In this document: one piece after another, positions 56,602 to 64,000 of the stretch
How positions within the stretch are numbered: the first letter of the stretch is position 1
Layout of the letters: each line of letters starts with the position of its first letter
Source of the DNA: Sulfobacillus thermosulfidooxidans
GTDB lineage: Bacteria; Bacillota; Sulfobacillia; Sulfobacillales; Sulfobacillaceae
Length of the DNA stretch: 64,000 nucleotides
Assembly (NCBI RefSeq): GCF_001280565.1
Contig: NZ_LGRO01000001.1
Coordinates: forward strand, 124,001-188,000
Reading direction: 5' to 3'
The notes under the pieces: model-generated
Told to the model about the DNA's origin: nothing
The model's database searches: none
The model's input: only the letters and a program-made list of their open reading frames with translations
Made by a program: the position numbers and the translations under genes

Positions 56602-58067
56602 CAACCATACCCTGGGACAATTTATCCTGAACTTTTTGGCCGTTCTGTCCTATGTCGTAGCATGCCCAGTTGGCTGGAAGACAATCGAAGAGAGCCGAAA
56701 TGATGCGGGCGGCATACAAACAACCCGGAGAAACATAATGCCTCTCCGAGTGACTTAGGTCTTCATCGTGAGATCGGTCTACCAGGGTGGAGGATTCGGC
56801 TACAGGAAGGCGAAGGATAGTACCTGAATGGATGTATGAGGCAATTTCTCGGCCAACAAGAGTTGAAATTGTCTACCTGCTATCTAAAAAGCGTGAGAAT
56901 CTCTTTGGACCAGGGCTTGCAGGGCACTTTGCGCCTGATGGGGGAGTGGACCAAAACAGGTATCGAAAAGTTAACGATACGGTCACGACGTCTAATGAGT
57001 CTTGCTACGTATAGGCGCTCCCGGGCAACGGTGAGGAGAATATCTTTCCACTTAGAGAGCCTGACCGATGTCATTCCGTGCCAGGAGGAGATTGCCTGTT
57101 GTGGTCCCCTTAGGCAGATGGTCGGCCGCATAACTGTCCTGCGCTCATAAAAAGATGCTAAGACTCTTCATAATCACAAGGAAAATGAGTCGGTCGATGC
57201 GTGCTCCACAATCTTATCGCGCCGAGAATCATGGCGTCATAAGTCGCGGCGGTCACCACAAAAATCCGCACAAATGCGGCGAACGTAGTGGCGTCGGCCA
57301 ATCCCAACGCTCCGATGATCCACAGTCCCACCATGATCGCCCTAAACCTAATGCCTACCAAGCGCCTTCACCATGGTCCGGGACTATGCGGTCCAATCCC
57401 TGCGACCCCGTCAATGAGTCGCGGGCCTGCTTGCGATAAAATCGTGCAGGTGGTGTCGCAGCTGTGACGGATTGGGCGTTGGCAAGGCCAGACCAAACAA
57501 CAAAACTTATAGTAACGAGCAATCTTAACTCCCTGTTTGAGGGTTAATTTCCGAAATCATTGGTTAAGATTTAATCTGCCATAAAAATCCTGTGACGGTA
57601 GATTATTCGTTGACTAATCCACTTGCTCCAAGTATCGGGGGAAGATCAGGACTCTAATCTGTTTTGATCGAGGAACTCGCTATGGGAAAAGAGTCGTTAT
57701 CCAGCTCGAACGAACCAGAACACGGAATTAAGCGGATTGACGATTTCACAAATGTTGTAGGATCGCTTCTGGTGATCCTCTGGTTCAACGATTGCACATC
57801 GCGGAGCAAAAAGAAGATGTGTAATACCCAAAAAGATGATGAAGACAAGGGAATATATTAAGAAATATCCTTAACACTTCCGCAACACATCCACGGGCAA
57901 GACGCGATTCCGCATGACAAGATGCCGAATCGAAAAGGTGTTCCGTATATACTGTTGGCAACCTTGTAACTACCCGCTTTTATGCCTGTTGTAACCCTAA
58001 GAGTCCCATTATGGTTATTAAATTCGATTTATTATTCCATTCTATGTTTTCGTCTGGAGGAATCCTC
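56602..58067. other. Gene-poor stretch with no supported coding sequence
   Basis: About 1.47 kb without a frame that I can support. Several short frames exist on both strands, most with no ribosome site. The minus-strand frame at 57158-57361 is hydrophobic and could be the tail of a lost membrane protein (for example FVRIFVVTAATYDAMILGAI). A plus-strand frame near 56836 starts like an ArsR-type helix-turn-helix (ISRPTRVEIVYLLSKK) but loses the family pattern at once. Decayed genes are the simplest reading. Confidence 0.5.
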
Positions 58068-58739
58068 ATGAGACATTACATTGTCTACACGTTGGGCGTA
58101 GTATTGGTAATGTGTGCTTTGGCAGGGTATGATGTCTACCAACATCACCGTTCAACCGATGGGAAAAAATCTCACCATGTAACGCGCCCTCTTCCGAGTC
58201 ATAAGACATCTGTCTCTGACCAGACAATGTCACTGAATCCTCCTTTGACTATTCCCTGGATATTACCGAGCCATTTGCCCCCCGCTGCTTTGGCTAGCCA
58301 TCCATGGCCTCTTTATGGCCAGTCGTCCTTAAACCAATTCCCTGCATCGTGGCATGGGCAAGATTCCTTTAATCATTGGCGTGTGCCCCCTGGATGGATT
58401 CCCTATCTCTATAAAAATGAGAAGATTAAAATTGCCTCAGATGTTCAAACCCATTCCGGACAAAACGTTCCGCTAACGTTATACATTACTTTGCAAGGAA
58501 CGGTGTTTTTGTATCCGCAGACGTTTAGCGGCACCCAGTGGCCGGGTCCTGACGGGGACATTGCGGATATTCCGCCAACGACGATTGTGGCCGAATTCGT
58601 ACCCTTAAAACCTGCTGTTCTTGCGGGCGTCATCCCAGTAAGTAACAATGAACCATCAGGCATCGGTGGCTACACTGCACCGGTGTGGGAAAAGGTTCTA
58701 CATATGTCATCTATCCAAATTAATCGGGCTGTTCAATAA
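58068..58739 (+). CDS. Exported protein of unknown function
   Basis: A 223-residue protein with an N-terminal hydrophobic segment (YIVYTLGVVLVMCALAGYDV) that should be a signal anchor. A Pro/His/Ser-rich linker follows, then a region with many Trp and Pro residues and a beta-rich C-terminal domain (LTLYITLQGTVFLYPQTFSG). ATG at 58068 follows TGGAGGA by six bases; the longer frame from 58011 has no site. Its C-terminal layout recalls the secreted protein at 61.3 kb (both carry a run around 'tvfLYP' and 'vyTdqIhw'-like strands) but I claim no homology. Confidence 0.65.
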   Translation: MRHYIVYTLGVVLVMCALAGYDVYQHHRSTDGKKSHHVTRPLPSHKTSVSDQTMSLNPPLTIPWILPSHLPPAALASHPWPLYGQSSLNQFPASWHGQDSFNHWRVPPGWIPYLYKNEKIKIASDVQTHSGQNVPLTLYITLQGTVFLYPQTFSGTQWPGPDGDIADIPPTTIVAEFVPLKPAVLAGVIPVSNNEPSGIGGYTAPVWEKVLHMSSIQINRAVQ

Positions 58740-59206
58740 CGCAACTATTGTTGGGATTCCGGGTCGGGAACATCACAAAAATTGTACGCGGTCAAGGTCA
58801 TGTGATCAGTGTATGAAAATGATAATCAGCGAGATGATTAACCATGATGATAGCATCAATCCACAGCGACAAGAGAAAACATGTCGCAGCTCCTGAGGAT
58901 TAAATCCTTCGACTACACCAGGGTGATCTCGTAAGACAGGGAGAATCTTAAAATTGCAATTACAAAATCACGACCCGTTTCGTAATCTAACACAATGTCG
59001 TATTTTATGAACGGAACGTGAAGATGGTTCAGCAAATGTTTGAGCAATTTGCAAATGCGGACACAGGATTGCGTAAACAATTCCCCTGTTTGGCTGGGTG
59101 GTTACACTTTTCAAACCCCTGGAGCATTGTCCCTGAATGTCGATCTTTGGTTATTAGCTCTTAAGCCCCTTTCATTCATCGTTTGTATCTGTGAGGTCTA
59201 ACCGTC
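58740..59206. other. Intergenic stretch, nothing supported
   Basis: About 470 bases. A frame from ATG near 59027 (MVQQMFEQFANADTGLRKQF) runs about 48 codons to a stop near 59163. It has no good ribosome site. No terminator or palindrome of note was seen. Confidence 0.4.
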
Positions 59207-59617
59207 ATGGCAGAGGCTTTGCGCACACAGCAACCACAACCCGATGTGGTGACTTTGGCATTTGACGAGCGATTGAGCTTTTTTATGGACGGGGAATGGG
59301 CTGACCGGCGTCTTGCATCAGGCCGATCGCGAGAGCCAATACGGCGCTCTCGCGTACTACGACCAGAACTAATGGGTACCTGCTCTTTCATGGTTGATAC
59401 TAATTCCAAACGTGTCCCGTCATCTCAAATATTTCCTGCGTTGTATGGAGTGGGCCCGTATTTAGAAGCCGACTCTGAGATACTGACAATAATTATGCGA
59501 CCGTTAGTCGATCGGATATGCATAGCGAACGGGCTATACACGCAAAATGTCAGCGACCTTCATTTTGAACGCGAATGTGGGGGTGTGATGCCTATATGGG
59601 CGAATAGTTACCTGGAT

Positions 59618-59848
59618 CTATGTGACTTTCCTCGGAATGCAGGGCACTATAGACCGCACTTCCTCATTATTCTCCGCTGCCTCTCCGCCATGGTAGAGCG
59701 TTCCCAAATCATCTTTAATCTCAATATCCCATTTAACCCTTTCCCATTTTCCGATTTCTTTTCGCGTAGGGTGATTGATCGGACAAACAGGCGAAATCGT
59801 GCACTTTATTCGTGTGGCAAATTGATCACATCCCACCATGCGCTTCAT
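59618..59848 (-). CDS. Small protein of unknown function, coupled to the upstream secreted-protein gene
   Basis: A 76-residue frame whose ATG overlaps the stop of the preceding minus-strand gene (ATGA at 59845-59848). The C-terminal half WDIEIKDDLGTLYHGGEAAE is soluble and looks natural; the DDLGT motif is seen in several bacterial beta-sandwich-type hypothetical proteins. The N-terminal 30 residues are basic and Cys-containing. Either a small real partner or the end of a larger lost gene. Confidence 0.4.
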   Translation of the reverse strand: MKRMVGCDQFATRIKCTISPVCPINHPTRKEIGKWERVKWDIEIKDDLGTLYHGGEAAENNEEVRSIVPCIPRKVT

Positions 59849-60159
59849 TGTGGGGGAGGTGGATCGCTCACTCCTTTGACTTCGTGAAACACGGGAGTAA
59901 TCGGAGTTTTAGCGGCTGTCACAGCTTGAGCCCAGGCTTTGTACTGGGGCGATCCTACTGGGGTTGGTCGAGGTGGCAAGCCATATTTAGCTAACTGCGC
60001 GTCTGTTGCAGTCAACGGATTAAAGCCCTTGGGTGGAGCCGGAATCGACGAAACCACCGGTGAAGTCGGTTGTAGAGTCGTTTGAAGATGCCTCTTTATG
60101 AAGATGCTTGGCAATGCGATAACAGCTACCCCGAGGACCACCTTGATTACAGAGGTCAT
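59845..60159 (-). CDS. Exported protein resembling the propeptide of glutamic (G1-type) peptidases
   Basis: A 104-residue protein with an N-terminal hydrophobic segment (VIKVVLGVAVIALPSIFI) and then a Pro-rich region with FNPLTATDAQLAKYGLPPRP, Tyr/Trp spacing (QYKAWAQAVTAAKTPITPVF) and a proline end. This pattern resembles the propeptide that precedes the catalytic domain in bacterial G1-like peptidases. Here the protein ends at SDPPPPQ, before the Asn-Trp-Ser/Ala-Gly start of the mature enzyme, so it is either truncated or a free inhibitor-like propeptide. Assignment is from memory of the family. Confidence 0.4.
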   Translation of the reverse strand: MTSVIKVVLGVAVIALPSIFIKRHLQTTLQPTSPVVSSIPAPPKGFNPLTATDAQLAKYGLPPRPTPVGSPQYKAWAQAVTAAKTPITPVFHEVKGVSDPPPPQ

Positions 60160-60209
60160 AGTATCCTTTTCCTCCTTATTTGTTAATTTCAGTGGTGGAT
60201 CACTGTGTG

Positions 60210-60530
60210 TTAAAAATTTGTGACGAGCCCTTGGATCTCTTCGAACCGTTCATCCATGAGAGGTGACAATCTTTTAGCGAGGGAAGCAGCACTCGGTAAA
60301 TCACGTATGCAGTTTGGCGAGTTCGCCTCTATTTTTCTCAAGAGGATCTTTTCTCCCTCAATTAAAAATCGGAAGTCAGGGGCGGGTAGTTTTCCTCCAT
60401 ATCCGAAAAACACGAATGCTGGCAATTTAACGGTTACGCAATAGTACTGTGGTGGGCGATTCAAATGCATTACCATTCTCATATCGTAATGGTTTTGGTT
60501 ATTCTTATGTCTTTGACTGGCTTCTTGCAA
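60210..60530 (-). CDS. Hypothetical ORF, low support
   Basis: A 106-codon minus-strand frame with a plausible soluble composition (LPAFVFFGYGGKLPAPDFRF). No good ribosome site precedes the TTG at 60530 or the internal ATGs near 60482 and 60470. The nearest neighbour on the same strand is the propeptide-like gene 50 bases downstream. It could be a decayed gene. Confidence 0.3.
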   Translation of the reverse strand: MQEASQRHKNNQNHYDMRMVMHLNRPPQYYCVTVKLPAFVFFGYGGKLPAPDFRFLIEGEKILLRKIEANSPNCIRDLPSAASLAKRLSPLMDERFEEIQGLVTNF

Positions 60531-60819
60531 TAGTGATGATTTTAACGACTACTATAGCACCTATTCCGTGGTTAAATCCCAGTTTGTGACGTTCTTTGTG
60601 TTCAGTAATCGATTTTCGGGGTATAAGTATCTGCAATGCAACCAGGTGCAATCGGAACCTATGTGAAAGGTCGATGCTTTGTTGATCGCGTCGGATAATC
60701 AAGTTGAAAATTGTGGGTTGAATAATTACGGATTGAATATTTCTTTGGTTGAACATCGTGGCCCACCTTTCAGGAGGAAACCATGCATATCTGGAGGGTG
60801 ACGTTGATTTCGAATCCCA
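60531..60819. other. AT-rich gap, nothing supported
   Basis: About 290 bases with a minus-strand frame of 83 codons (60505-60756) of unusual composition (many Ile and Gln) and no ribosome site, which I do not accept as a gene. Confidence 0.4.
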
Positions 60820-61230
60820 ATGGCCAGTCAGTCAAACGCAAACGCCTTCGATAAAGCCATGAATACGTTTGTCGCCAATTCTGGCTTCTACCTTCAGATA
60901 TATGGTTTCGGAAATGCCGTTCTCGGCTATTCGTCGGGTCAAGCCATCTACAATATGGCATGGGGGAACACATATTCTTACGCCTTTCCTGAGATTTATG
61001 CGAAAATGATGACGATAATAATTATGATGATATTACAGGAATGGCAACCGTTCAGCTTATGGGGCGTTAACAATGGGCAATCATCGATTTATTTCTCGGG
61101 TGCCCAGGATAAGTACCGGTATGCCGCACATATTTCTCCGGTATCCGAAGTATGGCAAAATTTTCTTAACGACTTCGATAGCAATTCGACAACAAGTCAA
61201 AGTGACATTAATTGGCTTGATAACATTTAA
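60820..61230 (+). pseudogene. Fragment of a secreted-type protein, probably frameshifted
   Basis: A 136-codon frame that starts after a TGA at 60805 and has no ribosome site, so the N-terminus is missing. The first part reads like a folded domain (NSGFYLQIYGFGNAVLGYSS then GQAIYNMAWGNTYSYAF). Near 61007-61030 the run KMMTIIIMMILQEW is out of character; adding one base to the A-run at 61003-61006 would give AKNDDDNNYDDITGMATVQL, which fits the flanking composition better. Likely a decayed gene. Confidence 0.4.
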
Positions 61231-61257
61231 AATTTTTATGAGAGGTGGATGATGTTC

Positions 61258-61794
61258 ATGCGAATGGGATGGGGGATTCCGGGTACAGTCATCGCATTGA
61301 CGGTTCTTTCCGTAGGTTCGATCCACCTCTTATACGCTCAAAAATTAACACCGACTTCTTTCCTGCAGATGAAACAACAAATTATTCGTAATGACATCGC
61401 TCGTCACAACCACACCAATGGCGCGCCTTATATTCCGGGCCAGATCCCAGAGGGCATGGAATGGACTGGGCCAAAAATGACTCCGACTCCTCAGCTGGTT
61501 CCAACAATTCCTCAACCTGGATCCGTGACGATTTATTATAAATTAAGCTCCCCGGTCTATACCGATCAAATTCATTGGGCCGTTTTAACGGGCAGTGTAG
61601 CTAATTCCCCTCAGACTGGGATTATCATTCGGGAAAATTATCGGAATAATCTTTACCCAAATTTTCTAGCCATTCCTAATGCGGGTCAGATAACTATTAC
61701 CGGTTTTAAGGGGAATATGATTTCCCTCCAAGGTAGCCTGGGAGGAACAGGAGTATATGACATCACTACAAATACCCTCTCCTGGCATAACTAG
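61258..61794 (+). CDS. Exported protein of unknown function
   Basis: A 178-residue protein with an N-terminal hydrophobic helix (IPGTVIALTVLSVGSIHLLY), then a Pro/Thr-rich stretch, and a beta-rich C-terminal domain (SVTIYYKLSSPVYTDQIHWA and GQITITGFKGNMISLQGSLG). ATG 61258 follows GAGAGGTGG by about ten bases; the ATG at 61249 abuts that site. It may be a wall- or membrane-anchored protein. No family recognised. Confidence 0.6.
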   Translation: MRMGWGIPGTVIALTVLSVGSIHLLYAQKLTPTSFLQMKQQIIRNDIARHNHTNGAPYIPGQIPEGMEWTGPKMTPTPQLVPTIPQPGSVTIYYKLSSPVYTDQIHWAVLTGSVANSPQTGIIIRENYRNNLYPNFLAIPNAGQITITGFKGNMISLQGSLGGTGVYDITTNTLSWHN

Positions 61795-61924
61795 TGGGAT
61801 TATCCGACTTATCTGGAGTGGGCTACACCTGGGTGGCGATGGCCCGGAGGCAAGGAGCTGTCCCAAAAGTCACCCGTACGAGTGACGGTTCAGCCGCGAC
61901 TTGATACCACGGCTTTCGGCTGCA

Positions 61925-62413
61925 TTACGCGACGCAAGGGTTGATCGTGTCAGAAGGTGATGCGCGATACTCCGATACCTTACCTGGTGAGAAGGTTATG
62001 AGGCATCGCGGCGAGCGTCGCCAGTAGGCCGATCCGTCGACGTAGATACAGATGGTCTTTCCATAGCTCCTGTCGTCGGCTATAGCAAGAACCACATAGA
62101 CCCGCTTCGATCGCACAAACGCGGGATAAATTCCGGACCAGGAAAAGCATCCGTTTTGAATTTCTGCGACTCCGAACAGAACGGCGCCAAAATTGGTGTA
62201 TCGTTCGACATCGACATCGACATCCGTCCGCCACGCATGACCATTTAGACCTTCTGGCGCATGGGTGAAATACAAGGTAACTTGGCGATATGGAGACCAG
62301 TTGCCGACGGAATTAATTGTCAAAGGTCTCGCGTTGATAAACGCGGCCTGAGTTTTGAAATTCTGCTCGGAATGAGGGCACCATTCCTGTCCATTGATAA
62401 TAATGCGTTCCAT
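61925..62413 (-). CDS. Hypothetical protein
   Basis: A 162-codon minus-strand frame. Its residues (FINARPLTINSVGNWSPYRQ, GHAWRTDVDVDVERYTNFGA) look like a folded beta-rich protein. No signal peptide. The ATG at 62413 has AAGGGGG about 15 bases upstream, a poor spacing. It follows the peptidase-like fragment by 18 bases on the same strand. I do not recognise the family. Confidence 0.4.
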   Translation of the reverse strand: MERIIINGQEWCPHSEQNFKTQAAFINARPLTINSVGNWSPYRQVTLYFTHAPEGLNGHAWRTDVDVDVERYTNFGAVLFGVAEIQNGCFSWSGIYPAFVRSKRVYVVLAIADDRSYGKTICIYVDGSAYWRRSPRCLITFSPGKVSEYRASPSDTINPCVA

Positions 62414-62431
62414 TAATAACAGTTTACCCCC

Positions 62432-62943
62432 TTAAGAGTAAACGATCCGCCGTTGATGATCGTACTGTATTGGTCGTGGGTTCTGCCAAAATATCTCCCG
62501 TAATGTCGTTGATTTAAATATTCTGACGGTAATTTTCAGCATACCAATATTGAGAGTTGTTTTGGTTGTTCCATTCGTCCGCTCAATAAGAAAAATCGGA
62601 TTGGAAGTACTAAAGGAATCGCCCAAGACAGCCGGAACAGTCCACTGGGCACTAGTAGAATCATACGTCACATTCCCGTTGTCGGAAGCATTCGCATGAA
62701 AGCCGCGCCAGTTATTCCCGTCAGTTCTTACTAAGCCCAAAGTGTAATTACATGCGTATCTAGTTCGCTAAGATGGTCTTTAGCTAAGCTTTCCGCGTCG
62801 CGGCGGAAACTCACTGGTTCCCGTGATCGAATCGATGACTGGTCTAGATCTGCCCAATCGCGCCAATGTCCCTTAGACCGGGGGAATGAAGTCCCAATCA
62901 CAAGAATTTTAAGTCTCTCGATTTCATTGGAATATTTTTTCAA
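62432..62943 (-). pseudogene. Fragments resembling a G1-type peptidase, broken by frameshift
   Basis: Two minus-strand frames join with a ten-base overlap at 62731-62740. The downstream one carries GNNWRGFHANAS, followed by YDSTSAQWTVPAVLGDSFST and NGTTKTTLNIGMLK. This resembles the Asn-Trp-Ser-Gly start, the QWTVP strand and the IGIDG..TLQIG segment of bacterial glutamic (G1/eqolisin-type) peptidases, but the Trp-Ile-Gly-Ile part is changed to FLIER and the catalytic region is missing. The upstream frame (from 62943) is basic and unrelated-looking. I read it as a decayed peptidase. Confidence 0.4.
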
Positions 62944-62961
62944 AAGTTTGTGTGCATTAGT

Positions 62962-63090
62962 CGCGTCGCATTTGTGTTAACGAACTACCCCTCAAAACGT
63001 TGGGGTAAAGGCGTTCGGCGCAGCTTAACCGCCTTAGCTACCATATCACACAAATGGTTAATGCGGTCCATCATCGGTACCTAACGCCGA
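62962..63090 (-). pseudogene. Rearranged fragment of a diverged cobN
   Basis: On the minus strand 63090-62998 matches cobN 29271-29366: the frame reads VPMMDRINHLCDMVAKAVKL then RRTPLPQ, against VPILDRVNRLCDMVAKAVRL in the intact gene, with a TAG in place of Tyr in the first codons. The immediately following cobN stretch (29368-29404, RVAFVLTNYPSK) is present at 62962-62997 but inverted, on the plus strand. Nucleotide differences are mostly at third positions, so the source was a once-functional diverged cobN. There is no coding continuity. Confidence 0.85.
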
Positions 63091-63142
63091 CGGAATGCGA
63101 CGCCCACGGATGTCTCCAAAATATTCCAAAAGTGTTGTGAGA

Positions 63143-63391
63143 TCACATAATGCCTTGCAAGTCCCGGGGACCATAAGCAACTACATCGGCACCAAAACGA
63201 AGCGCAGCTACAGTGAAGGCAGTTCGGGTCCTCGTTGAGGTCTCAAGAAAGCATGTGCCAATAATCGTGCCATTAAGAAGTTTCCCAGATATCGTGCGTT
63301 CTTTCTTCAATTCGACGGCACGCGACGCAATTTGAATGATGTCGTTCGATGACATGTCTGTCAGCGATAGAATGTTCTTGCGAATTGCCAT
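63143..63391 (-). pseudogene. Truncated ornithine/aspartate-type carbamoyltransferase
   Basis: An 82-codon minus-strand frame with the N-terminal carbamoyl-phosphate binding domain: NILSLTDMSSNDIIQIASRA, CFLETSTRTRTAFTVAALRF with the STRTRT phosphate loop, and GADVVAYGPRDLQ. After DLQ the family continues (for example TNTGES), but here GIM and a stop follow, so the gene is cut at about 63150, next to the cobN fragment. It follows the ornithine-cyclodeaminase-like gene by 26 bases. The knotted YgeW/SOTCase-type transferases are the nearest by eye. Confidence 0.8.
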
Positions 63392-63417
63392 TAATCAGAT
63401 CCCGCTTCTACAGTGTT

Positions 63418-64000
63418 CTACCGAGGAACTCTGTGTCCCAATGACGGCATGGTTTTGGCTATGTCGTGTACATGGTGTGCTATCGCTACGTCATGCAGGG
63501 ACATGCCGAATGGATTGACCAATATAATGTCCTCCGGGCTCGTTCGCAGGGATTGTCCCCGTAGTAAGAGGCCCCCCCAATTCACCATCGACTCGCCGGG
63601 TGCCAGGGGGAACATTTTCGTCGTAGGGAACAGCAACCTTCCCCGCACGAAATAGTCTGGCGAGCAACCGTTTGTCATCAGCTTTGACAAAACTCCAATC
63701 ATCGACCACTACTTTTTCAGCCCGAAAGACAACATCGGGCAAAACGTCATCCCATGACACGTTTATAACAACCGAACCTGGACGCAACCAGTCGAATTGG
63801 ATGTAACCTTCGGTGACCGTTGTCAACGGGATAACCAGCGTAGACAGTTCCACTGCCTCACGAGCAGACTGCGAAATGGTAATGTCAATGACCCCTGACA
63901 TTTGTTTCCTGAGACTGTCCGATCTTTGAGGGTCCACATCATAGATGTATGCCCTTTTAAGGGTTGGCATCGTGCAAGCGAAAACTTGCAATTGCATGGC
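63418..64000 (-). pseudogene. Ornithine cyclodeaminase/mu-crystallin-like gene with homopolymer frameshift (partial)
   Basis: The gene enters from the right edge. One frame (to about 63573) has TMPTLKRAYIYDVDPQRSDS, VIPLTTVTEGYIQFDWLRPG and VDDWSFVKADDKRLLARLFR. The family's C-terminus lies in another frame: LRTSPEDIILVNPFGMSLHD and AHHVHDIAKTMPSLG. The frames join if one base is removed from the seven-C run (G on the coding strand) at 63572-63578. These enzymes act on ornithine, or use a similar NAD(P)-dependent chemistry on other amino acids. It could be a pseudogene, phase variable, or a sequencing error. Confidence 0.85.

Noticed and set aside
56836-57150. ArsR-like regulator suggested by an N-terminal segment
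   Set aside because: The similarity covers only about 15 residues in one frame and the usual wing and recognition helix do not follow; another frame has no similarity.
57654-57861. Overlapping 64- and 65-codon frames on both strands
   Set aside because: No ribosome site, no family, and each is the shadow of the other; could be relics but cannot be supported.
59207-59887. 226-codon plus-strand frame starting MAEALRTQQPQPDVV
   Set aside because: Only the first 45 residues look natural. The rest is opposite the minus-strand frames at 59618-60159, which are coupled by ATGA. No ribosome site and no recognisable family; transposase origin was considered but no DDE motif pattern could be seen.
60505-60756. 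83-codon minus-strand frame rich in Ile and Gln
   Set aside because: No ribosome site, overlaps another weak frame, and composition is unlike neighbouring genes.

Overview
The window looks like a chromosomal segment of a moderately GC-balanced, acidophilic or thermotolerant member of the Firmicutes, most like Sulfobacillus or its relatives (inference). The reasons are strong AGGAGG-type ribosome binding sites with ATG, GTG and TTG starts, the Bacillus-like order yerC..pcrA-ligA, T-box-free gatCAB, a SAM-I riboswitch before a sulfhydrylase, VirB/PrgI/TraC-type Gram-positive secretion genes and a complete kdpFABC. No rRNA, tRNA, CRISPR array or complete insertion sequence was seen.

Layout. 0-5 kb: tail of a yerC-like regulator, a small unknown gene, then pcrA and ligA. 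5-7.5 kb: two oligopeptide-type ABC ATPases without permease partners, a strong terminator, and a broken tnpB with its right-end hairpin. 7.5-13.6 kb: a secreted small protein, gatC-gatA-gatB, an LD-carboxypeptidase and an RNA uracil-C5 methyltransferase, all tightly packed. 13.7-15.8 kb: an amino-acid permease and an acyl-CoA thioesterase, divergent. 16.1-21.7 kb: VirB2-, VirB6-, VirB3/PrgI-, TraC-N- and VirB4-like genes followed by CpaB-like (SAF) and CpaE-like genes. 21.6-23.1 kb: PadR regulator, carboxymuconolactone-decarboxylase-like protein and class II aldolase on the minus strand. 23.4-42.4 kb: two crcB genes, a cobT-bluB fusion, a cobalamin riboswitch, and a long corrin operon (sirC, SUMT-hemD, cobN, chlI-chlD, cbiC, cbiET, cbiL, cbiF, cbiG, cbiX, cbiH-cbiJ, cbiD). 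42.5-45.1 kb: tadA/cpaF, tadB, tadC. 45-48.9 kb: a methyltransferase, and a SAM-riboswitch-controlled sulfhydrylase-MFS transporter pair. 49-55.8 kb: a GAF sensor kinase and NarL-type regulator divergent from kdpFABC. 55.8-56.6 kb: a double rhodanese behind a CstR/CsoR-like palindrome. 56.6-64 kb: a gene-poor, decaying region with small secreted proteins, glutamic-peptidase-like fragments, a rearranged piece of a second cobN, a truncated carbamoyltransferase and a frameshifted ornithine-cyclodeaminase-like gene that runs off the end.

How it fits together. The cpaB-cpaE-like pair ends at 21.66 kb and the cpaF-tadB-tadC trio begins at 42.51 kb. In Tad loci these five genes normally lie side by side, so the 21 kb holding the cobalamin cluster appears to sit inside one secretion/pilus locus that also carries conjugation-type VirB genes. 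The corrin operon encodes parts of both cobalt-insertion strategies: an early CbiX chelatase with CbiG and CbiD, and a late-type CobN with a fused ChlI/ChlD motor. Fusions are common here (CobT-BluB, SUMT-HemD, CbiET, CbiH-CbiJ, ChlI-ChlD). The final corrin steps (amidation, adenosylation, CbiB, CobU, CobS) are not in the window. The last 7 kb is the likeliest site of past recombination, because it holds a chimeric fragment of a diverged cobN.
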